Shown here: positions 13,715-25,178 of the stretch, piece after piece
Position numbering within the stretch: position 1 is the stretch's first letter
Layout: each line of letters opens with the position of its first letter
Assembly: GCA_964023275.1 (NCBI GenBank)
Contig: OZ029921.1
Span: 28,131,230 to 28,195,229, forward strand
Reading direction: 5' to 3'
Length of the DNA stretch: 64,000 nt
Origin: Norana najaformis
Taxonomy: Eukaryota > Annelida > Clitellata > Crassiclitellata > Hormogastridae
Notes under the pieces: generated by a model
Database searches by the model: none
Told to the model about the DNA's origin: nothing
Seen by the model: the letters and a program-made list of their open reading frames with translations, nothing else
Position numbers and translations under genes: made by a program

Positions 13715-13972
13715 ACCCTCTCTCTGTCGCTCTCTCTCACCCCTCTCTCTGTCGCTCTCTTGTCTGTCTCAATATATTTCTGTCTTCTCTCTGTCTTTCT
13801 CCGTCTCTGTGTGTCTATCTTTTTGTTTCTGTATGTTCTCTCTGTAGGTCTCTCTCTATCTATCTATCTATCTCTCTTTCTCTTAGTATCTCTCAATCTC
13901 TCTGCCTCTTTCTCATATCTTTCTCTCTCTGTATCTTTCTGTTTCTGTCCCTGTCTATGTCTCTTCTCTAGT
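13641..13972. repeat. (CT)n-rich tract, about 330 bp
   Basis: Pure CT for about 40 bp, then degenerate ctctgtctct and ctatctat. Confidence 0.9.
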
Positions 13973-13979
13973 CACCCGT

Positions 13980-14859
13980 GAATTTCTTTAACTGTCCTGC
14001 TTTCTTTTAGCCCTCTTTCATTCACCCCAATCTCCCCTCTTTTCATTCATCCCATTCTCCCCCACACAACTGATCGGGTGAGTTATCGCATCAGTTTCTG
14101 TCGCTTGAATTGATCGCGTCAGCAGCAGCGCCGATACTCTGTCGGTTGTCATGGTGATAGGAAGAGAACGAGGAAGAAGAGGTAGAGGGCGAGGGGGAAG
14201 GGATGGGCAGAGGGTCGCGGGGCCGTAACCCGGTCTTAATGGTCTTTGGCCGCTCTGAGACCTCCCTTGAAGCCAACCGATTATTTATATAAGACCTTCG
14301 GTGCGATTGTCGGCCTCTGCGGGAAGCAAGAAAAGAAGCGATGGAATGGAGGAAGGCCGGAAAGAAGGGTCGGCGGAGGAATGATGGAGGCTGGGCCGGG
14401 TTTTGAAAGTGAATAGTTTGATTCGGGTTGTATGTCATTTCGTATGTTTTGATGCCCTCGCTCGTGTTCTGTGCCGTGGAGGACGAGAGAGAAAGGGAAG
14501 AAGGAAGAGGCAACGACTTCCGTGCGTCATATCTGCGCCAGGGAAGACGAGAGGCGAGAGAGGGAAGCGGGAAGGAGGAATCAGACCGTGTCCAGAGGGC
14601 GCAGAAATGCTCTTGCCCAAGGCTAGGTTCAAAATGTCATGATCGCAGACTGGTATTCAAGAGGAATCTCTCATTACTTAGATTAAATGGCGCCTTATAT
14701 GCATATGAGGTGATTTATAATGTTATGTGGGCATACTTATGTAAACTATATAAAATAGCGTATATATGTAATAGGCTTATACACAGAAAATACTCTATTA
14801 TTCACCATCATTCATGGTAGTTATAGTAGTCAGTGGTGCATGTTTTACGCGGCGTGGTG
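13980..14859. other. Open frames without support
   Basis: A 140-codon minus frame (14091-14513) and overlapping plus frames lie in a GA-rich stretch. Compositional bias explains them; none looks like a protein family. Confidence 0.4.
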
Positions 14860-14957
14860 TTAGTGAAGACGATGGTGAAGGTGATGAAGATAATACTATT
14901 GTTGTTGATGTTGTTGTTGATGAGGTGATGAAGATAATACTATTGTTGTTGATGAGG

Positions 14958-14991
<34 letters not shown>

Positions 14992-15200
14992 AAAGTTCGT
15001 AGTAGTTCATGGTCCATGTTAGGTTTCATAGTTGGTGCAGATGCTAGTGACGCTGGTTATGATGATGGCAGTGTTGATGACGATGATGATGTGACGAAGG
15101 TGATGATGGTGGTGATGGGTTTGGTTCTTATATGATGAAGATGATGATGGTATGATGAAAACGATGGCTATGGCGTTGGTGATGATATGATGACGATGAT
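14860..15200. repeat. GAT/GTT triplet-rich tract
   Basis: Pure GAT at 14957-14991. A roughly 35-bp phrase, gatgaagataatactattgt, is duplicated at 14884 and 14928. Confidence 0.85.
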
Positions 15201-15589
15201 TAGGATGACGGTTTAATATCAGTCAGTGGTGTATGCTTAGGTTTGTTGTGATTTTCTCAATTGCTGAGTGTGAGTCAACTACAGGATGTGTCCCTCCGCC
15301 TGGATCTTTGTCCAGATGTCGTTTGCTTATGGGTCTGCTCTCTTTTCTTCTGCCTGGTCACTCGATAATGTTAAGACCTACCATTCGTCTGTGACTTTTA
15401 GCCAAAGTCGCATTCTTTACCATCCGTAGCCTTTCATGCCAAAAACCCATACACCGCATTCCTCCAACGGAATTCCTTTCACCTGCGCGTGACTAAAGGT
15501 TGTTCTTGATCCGACAGTAACTGACATCTGCGTATATCTCACATCGCCACAGCTGTTTCTCTACTGCTGTGGCTGCTGCTGCTGCTGTT

Positions 15590-15870
15590 ACTATACCACT
15601 AATACTATTACTACTACTGCTGCTGCTGCTGCTACAACAACTATTATTATTGTTATTATTACTATTGTTATTGTTACTAAAGTTGTTGTTAGTATTGTTA
15701 TTATTACTATTGTTATTATTACTATTGTTATCATTATTATTGTAATAATTACTATTGTTATTATTACTATTGTTATTATTACTATTGTTATTATTACTAT
15801 TGTTATCATTATTATTGTAATAATTACTATTGTTATTATTACTATTGTTGTTGTTAGTATTAGTAATATT
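15590..15870. repeat. ATT-rich minisatellite with 15-bp unit
   Basis: Repeats of attgttattattact with a longer variant phrase (tcattattattgtaataatt) present twice. Confidence 0.85.
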
Positions 15871-16384
15871 ATTATTTAGACAACTTATATGGCATCGTTA
15901 AGCTAAAACTCGAGACGAGGTATTCTATGTGATTAGCAGCCTGGAGTGGCAATCTGCAGGTCGGGTATTCGATACAGATCCAAGGTAATAATGGGTTTTT
16001 GAACATTTCAGTTCAGTTCCACTGGCGCCCTGTAGTAAACTGAACTAAATATGAGTAACCCTCAGGCGATTGCAAGACGATGGCTGTCCATAAATCATCA
16101 GTACATCTTCTTCGGGGTAATGTAACAGCGAGCATAATTCATGTTGTGTCTCGTTGGGGGTATCTACTCGTATCGGCGATGAGTAGAACTTACAAGCGGA
16201 GGAAATGATGTCACTGAAGCCTCTAGGCCCTCGACATCTTTCGATCGAATTACGTAACCTGCCTAGAACTTGTCTATCAGATGCGACAGGTGGCAGCACC
16301 TCGGCTGCTCTGTATGCCATACGAAAGTTCTCGAGGTTTGTAATTGAAGGTTAGCGCTAACAGAATGGGAAGATAAAGCACGGA

Positions 16385-16650
16385 AGACGCACGAACGGAA
16401 GGACGGACACATGAGCAGAGAGATAGACACAAACACACAGACAGACACAAAGTGTACACAAAAAGACAGATATGCAGATAAATAGATAGATACAAAGACA
16501 CAAAGTTAGACACACACACACGGACAGGTAGGTAATCAGACACACAGACAGATATACACTACCCACGGACAGGCACACAGATAGACAGGCACACGCACAG
16601 GCAAACATGCAGACACACACAGACAAACATACAGACACAGATAGGAAGCC
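16385..16650. repeat. GACA/CACA-rich tract
   Basis: Degenerate gacagacacac runs. The Cys-rich open frames on the minus strand are artefacts. Confidence 0.8.
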
Positions 16651-16857
16651 AAGCAGGCAGACTCAGAGTTAGCAGATAAAGCGACCAGGAAATGTGTGAC
16701 GTAATCGAACATTGAACTAGCGCCACATGAAAAAACTTCAACAACGAGCAAAGCCAGTAATTTTAGCAGACATAGACATTGACAGACGGACATCCAGACG
16801 AACGTAGAGGTACTTTACCAGATTGCAGGCAGGACTGGAATACTAAACTCAGCCTGT

Positions 16858-16972
16858 ACTCTGATAGTGCCAGTCCCAAGCCTGGATGAAGGAGGAGGGC
16901 AACGTCAACGGCCTTTGAAGCCACAAGATGTCATTAAACATTGGCAACTACTACTAATACTACCACCAGAAT
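16858..16972 (+). mobile_element. RTE-tail-like repeat, copy 1
   Basis: tagtgccagtcccaagcctg, gaaggaggagggcaacgtca and cattaaacattggcaact. The cagtcccaagcctgga string resembles 3' ends of RTE-type LINEs and SINEs that borrow them, from memory. It ends in short CTA-type repeats. Confidence 0.55.
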
Positions 16973-17169
16973 ACTAAACAGGCAGAAGGCTTGGAAATTG
17001 TCCAGATCCACGGGAACCCGTTTTGACCGAACAGAACAGAACATACGAGGCAATTGCTGCTTCACCAAATCCAATCCCATTCGCAGATGCACGGATTCAT
17101 ATCGCGCCAGTGCAGACGGAAAACGCCCAGGGTGCTTCATTATCACCACCGATAAGCACCCTTGCACCG

Positions 17170-17460
17170 GCCACGCCACTAATAAAACCTGATCCCGCCC
17201 TTCTGGGCGCGGGCGGGCGGACCGACGGGCGGCAAGGGAGAGGCAGGGCCCGGGCACTCCCTCGGCCTACGGTCGTACGTCCGTCTGTCGGTGCGCAAGT
17301 GATACCACGCGCGGTTGATGTCGGAACGGACTAGTTGGAAAATATCAGGCGGCGGCGGTATATCACGGAAATATCACGGAGCGTGATCTGCGTCCGGGTC
17401 GGCATGTCACTCTACGCCGTCGAGAGAGCAGCGAGCAGGCGCTGACGTTCGGTGGAGGTA
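17170..17460. promoter_or_regulatory. CpG-rich patch, candidate promoter
   Basis: Dense CpG with GGGCGGGCGG and repeated ggcggcggc, in contrast to the AT-rich surroundings. It directly precedes a 500-bp GA tract. It may be a promoter of a gene to the right, such as the 18.1-18.4 kb candidate exon or the receptor. No transcript evidence is available. Confidence 0.3.
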
Positions 17461-17504
17461 GGGTTACACGGGATTCTAATTCACTGGGATGTTCCTGCTG
17501 ACGG

Positions 17505-17525
17505 GAGAGAGAGAGGGAGGGAGAA

Positions 17526-17562
<37 letters not shown>

Positions 17563-17735
17563 GAGAGAGAGAGAGAGAGTGAGAGAGAGAGAGAAGCAGG
17601 GGAGAGAAGCATAGAAGAAGCGGGGAGAGTGATAGAAAGAAAGGAGAGAAAGAACGACAAGGATAGAAGGATGGAGGGAGAGGGTAGAAGAAGAGAAAGA
17701 AAAAGAAATAGAAGGACGGAGACAAAGGAAGAGAT

Positions 17736-17817
<82 letters not shown>

Positions 17818-18025
17818 GGATAGACGAACGAATGAAACAGAGAAAGAGAGGCAGAGAGGGATAGAAGAGGAAGGAGGGGGATAGATGGAGAGAGAGGCAG
17901 GGAGAGAGGAAGAGAGAATGGCAGAATGAGGGAGAGAAAGTGAGAGAGGGATAGAGGGATAGAAGGACAAAGAGAGGCCGAGGTAGAAGCAGAGGAGAGG
18001 GGAGAACGGTGGAGAGGGAGGGGAC
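17505..18025. repeat. (GA)n-rich purine tract, about 500 bp
   Basis: A pure 67-bp GA core at 17746-17812 and degenerate gagag on both sides. Confidence 0.95.
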
Positions 18026-18089
18026 TGAGATATACAGTAAGGAGGAGGGGTAAATAGTTGATATATAACACGAGGTCGGATCGGTAAAC

Positions 18090-18430
18090 TCCGTGCCGTT
18101 CCATCGGGTTGCTGAAAGCGATGATTATTCTACCACTGGATCCGCATTTTCGGATGATTATCCTGATACTGCAGCAGAGGAAGCGCCGTTGCCATTGACA
18201 ACGTGGTATGATGATGCATCGACGGTGTCGTGTTCGCTGCCGAGGCTGGTCGGCATCGTAATATTCGGCGGATCAGCCGCTGGACCAAGGATGTTGGACG
18301 ATGCCACAGAACGACGGACTGACGACCGGTTTCTAATGCCAGGTTCGCTTCCTCGGGTGGAGCATTGAATTCAGTTGTGGTTCCGTCGACAGAGAACTCG
18401 TTATTTCCGGAATTAGAAGAAAACAAACAA
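18090..18430 (+). other. Unclassified CpG-bearing segment, possible 5' exon
   Basis: Balanced composition between a GA tract and AT-rich DNA. Both strands are open here: about 91 codons on plus, which lacks an ATG start, and 111 codons on minus from an ATG at 18465. Neither translation resembles a family I know. The plus strand ends in a good splice donor, acaa|gtaagtaagt, with the gt at 18431. A 5' UTR exon of a rightward gene is possible, and so is no gene at all. Confidence 0.2.
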
Positions 18431-19127
18431 GTAAGTAAGTGGACGAGTTTTGCCTCTGTGTTCATTCGTCAGAGATGTTGCTGCGATCGGGTGTTCAACG
18501 GTGAGGAAACGAGACTGCCTTCTGTCCCTCGGTCTGTGAATGAAAGGTAAAGCATGGATGAATTTAGAAAGGAATCGTGTGGGGTGTAGCCATGCCTGAA
18601 GCTATACTGTATATGAATAAGTGTCTTTTGATATTGTTTGAGAGTTTGCTGATGACTAAGAAAGAAATGAGAATTCAAATATATGTATATAGAAAAGATG
18701 AATAGAAATACGGGTGGCGTTTGAATTATGGGCCATGTATTGTCGGTCTAGAAATCTTCGTTTCAGTTTCTTCGTATTGTCAATTTTTATTTCGTATTTT
18801 CTTATCGGCTCGTTTCTGTATAAAGGACTCGTAGGCAATCTGGTCGTGCTCCACAATGCCAAATTCACAGGATCAGTGACAGGATAGGAAGCTGGGGCTT
18901 CATCGGCTTCTTAGAATTTATATTTTGCTATTTCTGCTTTTTAAAAACGCTGAGCGTTTAATTCTCCCAATATTTGCTGAGTACATCCATACAGTTCTTC
19001 TATAAGCTGGAAGACTTCACCTGCTTCCCATCCGCCCATACCGCTGAGCGTTTAATTCACCCAATTGCTTGCAATATGTCTGCGTGGTACTTCCAGTCTA
19101 TATTCTAGGATTGGATTCAAGTAAGGT

Positions 19128-19332
19128 AGGGTCGAAATCGGCGGCCCTTCGTGGCTCATTTCGGACATTTGAATCTCTGGTTAGCACGGTCCGTACACAG
19201 GGACCTTAAATGGTGTGGCGCCCATTCAAACGGGCAGCGGTGGTGAAGGATCTCACCCGATTAATTCATTCAAAAGGAGCAGGTCCAAGACCGTACGGTC
19301 GCTATAAAAACGTGCACATGTACATTTACCAG
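19128..19332 (+). mobile_element. tRNA-derived SINE family B, copy 1
   Basis: Core strings gttagcacggtccgtacaca, aatggtgtggcgcccattca and gtgaaggatctcacccgatt, then an end with ggtcgctataaaaacgtgca. The weak B box gggtcgaaatc at the left sets the orientation. Confidence 0.65.
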
Positions 19333-19339
19333 CCACAAG

Positions 19340-20049
19340 ATGGCGTTAAACACTGAATACTATTAGCCTACTGCACTTCTTTATATCTCATCGTCCATAT
19401 GCAGATGGCTTTTATTAGCTTCTAACTTCAAAGACAACTTGAGCGAAGACGAATTCGTCGACTTGTTTTCTGCCTTACTTCTCGATTGCACGTGTTTATG
19501 TCTGCTTCTTATGAATAACGAGCTCGCTTATCATCCGCTGGAGATAACTTATAGTAACACTCTTGACCTTTTAAATAGCAACACATCACAAGAAGCAGAC
19601 ATACACTTAACTTAATAATATACTCATGCGTCTACAATATCATCCCGTGTATAGACATGCCGTACGTGCTTTAGATATGTATACACGTGCACATGTAAGT
19701 ATACATATCCATGTATATATATATATATTTTAGGACAAAATATGTGACAAGTTTGAGGGCGAAGCATATCTATAGCAGGCTCATAACATGTGTTTTTGTA
19801 AAGCAGTGGCTAATTTGATTTAGTGCGAACATGCATTCAATTCGTGTTTGGAGTTGTGGTCGCTTGCGTTGGAAACGGCATCGGTTAATTTGATCCGAAC
19901 GTGGCGCAACTCGTACTGTTTTAATTGCCTGAGAGACACTCCCTCGGACCTCCAGAAATTCGAAACTTTGGCCGAGGTTGTCTACGCCTAAACATCATGT
20001 CATTACGGGCACCTGCCAACCAACATTATGCTCCTGTGTAAGACAAACA
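19340..20049. other. No gene seen
   Basis: AT-rich spacer with a short TA tract near 19715. Confidence 0.5.
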
Positions 20050-20165
20050 AATACACAAACACACACACACACACAAACACGCACACAAACACGCACACAA
20101 ACACGCACACGCAAGCATACACACATACACACAAACACACACAAACACACGCTTGCACATAAACA
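20050..20165. repeat. (CA)n with acacgc variant
   Basis: caaacacgcacacaaacacg-type units. Confidence 0.85.
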
Positions 20166-20624
20166 CGCACGTAGGGCCACTGCGGAATAAATGTTAAACT
20201 TGACAAGTGCACCCGAAAGTTTGAAAAACCCAGACAGGTGGGACGACTATTTACTATAAGGATATACAAAACAATTTATATGCCGGAGTTATTTTTGGTG
20301 AATTCGAGACCAGAAAAAGAATGCGGTAAAGTAAGCCAACGTCTGATTATACAAGCGCAGACTTATTAGAAGCCTATATTCGATGTCTGTGTAGTGGAAT
20401 ATTTAACGTACACTTAATACAGGCTGATGAATTATGGCGTCCGTACTATATTCTGAGTTTGCAAACGTGCTTTGGAAAGTAAGGCAAAACAACTTCACCC
20501 TAGGTCAGAGTTAACTAAGTGGAGTGATATGAAAATTGGTTTTGAAATGGAAGTAAAGACATGGTAAGCAATATCACTCATGCATGACATTTATCAGTTC
20601 GGCAACTCGGCTCAAGACAACGAC

Positions 20625-20785
20625 CATGATGATGATGAAGACAATGACAAAGATGATGATGATGGTGGTGGGGGTGGTGGTGGTGGCGGCGACGGTGGTG
20701 GTGGTGGTGGGAGTGGGGTGGTGATGGTGGTGGTGGAGGTGGAGGTGGTGGGAGTGGTGGTGGGAGTGGTCGTGGTGGTATCAAC
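20625..20785. repeat. GAT then GGT triplet tract
   Basis: gatgatgatgaag passes into ggtggtggtggcggc. G-rich enough to form G-quadruplexes. Confidence 0.85.
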
Positions 20786-21059
20786 AATGGGTAAAGATGA
20801 TTCCAATGACCACGTAACTCAAATAAATAATTTTAATTTCCTATGTCATCTAGGAGAATTGGAAGACTCTGAGACGGCACGAGATTCAGTGACCTTCGTT
20901 TGTTCTTCGTCTGGTGACGGTCGGTTTATCGCCCGTCGAATCTCCACAAAGATCGACTGACGACAGAACTTTTACAGAAATTACATTAAACAGAGTCAAG
21001 CAGAGAGTTCATGCAAGCCTTGAGATTTGCTTTTTTCGGCTTATTCTGAACAAAATTTC

Positions 21060-21346
21060 TCCTATTTCTTCAGGTTCATTTCCTCTTCCTTTTCAACCTT
21101 TTATCATCCCAGTCCTTCCTTCATCACTGCTCTTTCTCCCTCTTTTTCAATTGCCTTCTAATCATCTCTTTCCTTTCACTCTTCTTTCTCCAGCTCCTTC
21201 CTTCATTCTGCCTTTTTTGCGTTCAGATTCCTCCGCCTCGCATTCTTTCACCTCTTCCTCCTCATCTTTTCATACCTCTCTTCTTCTTCTACTTCTGTCT
21301 TATCTTCCTTCACCTCCTTATCGTCCTCCTCGTCGTTGTCGTCGCC
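21060..21346 (+). promoter_or_regulatory. Pyrimidine-rich 5' flank of the GPCR with a candidate 3' splice site
   Basis: A CT-rich tract runs up to the start codon. It contains a good acceptor, ctgccttttttgcgttcag, ending at 21226. The receptor's 5' UTR may therefore be split, with the last UTR exon starting at 21227. I see no TATA box close by. This is inference from motifs only. Confidence 0.35.
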
Positions 21347-22732
21347 ATGGCAACCGAACCGGACGACGACTACTCGCCGGATGTGGCCGTTCGTCTGTTT
21401 CCGTCGGTGGCCGTCCATCGGATCACAGACACAGAAGAGTCTCTCCAGGAAGCGATGGACTTCGACCACGTGCTCGCCGTCGATCCAGCCGACCTGGAGC
21501 TGAACACGTCGGCCGTCAAGACCCTCTTCAACTATACCTACGCCCCGAACGACACCTGGATCTTCGGCGTCTCCGAGGACCCGGTAGTCGTTCCACTTCT
21601 GCTGTCCATAATTGGAGTCGTGGCCCTCATCGGAAACGGTCTTGTCCTCGTGTCCTTCTTGGCCTTACCGCGGATGCGATCCGGTCAGAATGTGATGATT
21701 GTCAACGTCTCTCTGGCCGACCTCGTTTTCGTACTCCTCGCCGTTCCAGTGGCTGTCGTCAACCACGTCTTGCCCAACGGAAGCGACGAGTTCGTCCTGG
21801 GTCCTGGTCTCTGTTCCTTCGTCCACTACATGGTCTTCGTCTGCTTCTACGTCGCCGTCTACACTCTCGTCGTCACCTGCGTCTTCCGCTTCTTCGGCGA
21901 GGTCATGCGCAATGGCGGCGAACCAGCCACAGGACCGGAAGTAAGAGGAGGGGTAGGAGTAAGAGCAGTGGCTGGCTACGATGGTTCCCCGCTGGTGGCC
22001 AGCGGAGGTGTTCCTCTGAGCGTCTGCAACGCCAGCGTGTCTTGTATCGTCATCTGGGTGGCGTTTCTGACGTCGCATCTCAACTTCGTCGTCAACCGAG
22101 ACGGCGCCATCTTCCAGCAGCCGTTCATCTGTCGCCACACGACCGATCTCCAGCTGCCGGACCCGGCCAAGCTGCGCACCCTCTGGGTCACGTTCCTCGC
22201 ATGTGCGTTCCTCTTCCCGCTCGTGATCGTCTGCGCCCTGTCGGCCGTCATCCTGCACCGTCAGAGCCGTCCGCCGTTGACGGAGCTGGCGAGGAGCCCG
22301 AGGGACGAACACTACGAAACGGCGCAGAACAGCCTCAACGACCGACGCAACAAGCGAGAGCTGACGATCGTCATCATGGCTTCGACGGTTGCCCGATCTC
22401 TGAGCTGGCTCCCCATCCAGGTCTACCTTCTGATCGACGCCTTCGCCTCGCTTCAGTCGGACGATGTCTACCGCAAGGCGGAGATGCTCGGGGTGTGCTT
22501 CGCCTTCGCTGGCGCTTGTATCAATCCGCTAATCTACAACTGGGCTTCATCCGAGTTCCGACACGCCTTCTGGCAGGTCTTCGGATGGTTAGGATGTCGA
22601 CGAGGCTCTGACCGACCCAGATCACCCTGCCCTGGGGAACTCAAGCGAAAGGCAGTCGGACACGGCACTGACCTAAACGAGACGATCATGTCAATCATTT
22701 CCGATAGCTCCAATCACATCAACTATGCATAG
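21347..22732 (+). CDS. Class A (rhodopsin-like) peptide GPCR, allatostatin-A/galanin receptor-like, single exon
   Basis: Intact 461-codon frame encoding a seven-helix plasma-membrane receptor, expected to bind a neuropeptide and signal through G proteins. N-glycosylation sites N53, N62 and N68 lie in an 80-residue extracellular tail. TM1 81-106 has GN (N97). TM2 115-141 has SLAD (D125). TM3 156-183 starts with C156, which should pair with C262 of loop 2. TM4 228-250 has W237, TM5 277-303 has P291, TM6 338-363 has WLPIQ, and TM7 377-400 has NPLIY followed by NWASSEFRHAF. C417 is a possible palmitoylation site. YTLV in TM3, WLPIQ and the TM7 end resemble allatostatin-A/galanin-type receptors. 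Odd points: FRF replaces DRY/DRF, R350 sits at position 6.44, and intracellular loop 2 is about 30 residues too long and Gly-rich. Codons are strongly C-ending, unlike the flanks. The start is ATG in a strong gccATGg context; M37 is a weaker alternative. GPCR identity is near certain; the ligand class is inferred. Confidence 0.93.
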   Translation: MATEPDDDYSPDVAVRLFPSVAVHRITDTEESLQEAMDFDHVLAVDPADLELNTSAVKTLFNYTYAPNDTWIFGVSEDPVVVPLLLSIIGVVALIGNGLVLVSFLALPRMRSGQNVMIVNVSLADLVFVLLAVPVAVVNHVLPNGSDEFVLGPGLCSFVHYMVFVCFYVAVYTLVVTCVFRFFGEVMRNGGEPATGPEVRGGVGVRAVAGYDGSPLVASGGVPLSVCNASVSCIVIWVAFLTSHLNFVVNRDGAIFQQPFICRHTTDLQLPDPAKLRTLWVTFLACAFLFPLVIVCALSAVILHRQSRPPLTELARSPRDEHYETAQNSLNDRRNKRELTIVIMASTVARSLSWLPIQVYLLIDAFASLQSDDVYRKAEMLGVCFAFAGACINPLIYNWASSEFRHAFWQVFGWLGCRRGSDRPRSPCPGELKRKAVGHGTDLNETIMSIISDSSNHINYA

Positions 22733-23154
22733 ACGCCAAAAAATTATAGTCACGCTTCAGTGGACAGCGTTAACAGATTTCATCTGAAAACGTGAGTTGA
22801 CGTATCACTGTGTTGACCGTAAAGATGTTGCAGCAGAAAATCCAGTTGATCGGGATACACAAATGCTCTCGGCATTTGACAGAAAGCAGAATTTGTCGTT
22901 CAGCTTTAGTCCATTGAAGAGCATCTACAAGCATCGTTTATAGAACAACTTCTACGAGTAACTCTAGACTGCTTTTGTCGAAAGAATCTCTGAAGGACTT
23001 GCGTACAAGTGCAAGATGTATGTTTCAGCTGTGAATATTCAATGTCATATCAGCGATAAATAACTGTAACTCGGTAGTATTCAGAAGTGTGTTCTGAATC
23101 CTTACATATCCTTCCGAGTGTCCTTGCTGCCTGCTTGCATTCGCAGACGGTCAG

Positions 23155-23425
23155 TCCATGAAGCCAGCTCTAGAGGCATGAGGTATGGTATTAAGTGACA
23201 ACAACTCCAATATCTTATCCCCGGCATGCTACGACTGGTGGTAATCCTCTCCGCCCGGGTCTGTTCTTCCCACCGACAATGTGCAGTCGTTCCATTCAAT
23301 TTTGAGAGGAGTTCGCAGTTGGGCAGTAGAAATGGAACAGAAGTCTTGAAATATCTATCTTTCGCGGATTTGAACATCCAGCCTCTGGATTGACAGTTCA
23401 GCACTCTAATCGCAAAGTCAGAATC
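23155..23425 (-). mobile_element. tRNA-like SINE family C, copy 1
   Basis: On minus, a B-box-like tgttcaaatccgcg follows gattagagtgctgaactgtc. The body includes (plus) cctctccgcccgggtctgtt and gtgcagtcgttccattcaat. It lies 0.4 kb past the receptor gene and holds an AATAAA (23428-23433) at its edge. Confidence 0.55.
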
Positions 23426-23429
23426 AAAA

Positions 23430-25158
23430 TAAATTATTTTCCAGGCCTCAGGCATGAAGACTGCTTACATATTTCACGCATGGCTGCCCAAGAATATGAC
23501 AAGGAGCACCATACCAGTCCGCTGTGCCACTAATCCAGAGCTATGCCGATTTAATGCCAGTAGGCTGTATAAATCGTGCGACTAGCAAGCGGGCTACAGC
23601 ACTGACTGCTTTACATTCGCAAATCTGGTGGCCTACTATTCAGAACCAGTTTAACATAACTGATATTATTATCGACACCTTACTGGAGGAACTAACAATT
23701 AAACGGTGCTTGCGCATTTTATATTTTGCAAGGAAAAAAATGTAGGACTATGCAAACAGGTTGTTAAGTGTAGCTGATAATCGTTTGTGCAAATTTTGTG
23801 TTGTTGCTTCTTACGTCGATAGGTTCTGAGCTTTCAAGTTTTGTTGTTGAAAATTCAGATCGTGGTGATTGTGTTCCTACTGCTAATGTCGTCGTCTTTT
23901 CTGCAGCTTTCAAGCAATGTGTGTTAACTGCTACAGAAAGGAATCTGGATGATCTGAAATTGCTGTAAGCTTGTAGCTTTAGTCAACGATTTACTGCTGT
24001 TAATCAGATTTCCGGATGTTTATAAACATTTGAACTATAGGTTACTTATGTGAAGACTGATAAACCTCAATTCTATTACCTCTCTCTATTGTCTTACAAA
24101 GTAATGCAGGAAAGGTAAGGTAAAGTAAAGCCCCGTAAGGTGAGGCTAAGCTAGTTAAAAACACTAACAGGGAAATGTACTGTTGAGAGGTTCCCTAAAA
24201 GGCTCATCATAAATAGCCAGGTTTATACAACTGTCTAAATAACATGATATAAAAACGAAATTACTTCGCACCATTCAGCTTCCCGGTTTTGCTAGACTGC
24301 ATTCAGCACCTTGGATGCTATTACCTGAACTATGCACACGTTGTGTACAGTTCAGTGCCAGATTTATGACAGTGGCATAAGTGTGCTGTGAAACGTTGAT
24401 ACAACAGTGAGGTTAAAAGGGAAGTTCTAAGGTGCGAAATTCCTTTTTACTGTACATGACATGCGCATAGGGATCTACTTCATTGAGTAATTTCGGTATA
24501 TACTGCATTGATTTCCATTTTATGGCCTATAGGCCTACTTTGGATATGATATACAAGCACTTTTCTTGCACTATGATCCAGGAGATAATTTAGTGAAGCA
24601 GCATATCTTCTTGCATCGCTAATGCTGTGCAGATTCTGGCGAGTCTTAACCGACGTTATCGAAACGTGTTGAATCGACTAAACTCCCTCTCTGTGTGGGT
24701 GTGTCTGTGTTTCTGCCTTTGTCTGTGTCTGGGTCTCTGGCTGTGTCTGTGTCTCTCTCTCCGCTTGTAGTTTAATCGTTTCTCAAGATACACAGGCGTC
24801 TGCATATTGTCGAAATATGGAGCGAGAGGTCCGGGGGGGGGGGGTACAACATTAACGACAAAAATTGAGCGATTATTGGCGGTTAATGCGTTGCGCCTGA
24901 CATCTGTATTGACTAATGACTTGTGCTGCTCCTTCGGATATATGTAAATACAAGAACTGTCGGAAGCAAGTGATGTCTTATCTGTGGACCACACATATCG
25001 ATTACCCTGAGCAAATATATATACATTATATGCCTAGAACATATACACACTCATGAATATAAACATGCTCACATTCTCCAGCCTAGGGCTAAATATGCTT
25101 TTAGTACTATCCCTATCCTTATACATAGATCACTGCTATATATTTGCATACATATACA
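23430..25158. other. No gene seen
   Basis: Spacer after the receptor gene. The frame at 24656-24994 covers a CTGTGT tract and the G12 run. Confidence 0.5.
24833..24844. repeat. G12 homopolymer
   Basis: Twelve consecutive G; its length is prone to sequencing error. Confidence 0.9.
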
Positions 25159-25178
25159 CTATATATATATATATATAT
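25159..25178. repeat. (TA)n microsatellite
   Basis: About 10 TA dinucleotides. Confidence 0.85.

Noticed and set aside
14091-14513. 140-codon minus frame as a gene
   Set aside because: Ser/Pro/Arg-biased, overlaps equally open frames on plus, and has no splice or promoter context or recognised domain.
17481-18104. 207-codon Ser/Leu-rich minus frame
   Set aside because: Translated GA/CT tract.
18093-18368. 91-codon plus frame as a protein start
   Set aside because: Begins at GTG, not ATG, and has no recognisable domain; kept only as a possible untranslated exon.
21941-22020. Short intron inside intracellular loop 2 of the receptor
   Set aside because: The donor-like GTAAGA pairs only with AG sites giving lengths of 62, 67 or 80 bp, none a multiple of three, while the same frame continues on both sides.
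20914-22611. 565-codon plus-strand open frame overlapping the receptor gene
   Set aside because: Starts at GTG, is Arg/Ser/Pro-rich and lies in another frame over the GC-rich receptor codons; it is a shadow. The minus frames at 21665-22312 and 21976-22251 are likewise shadows.
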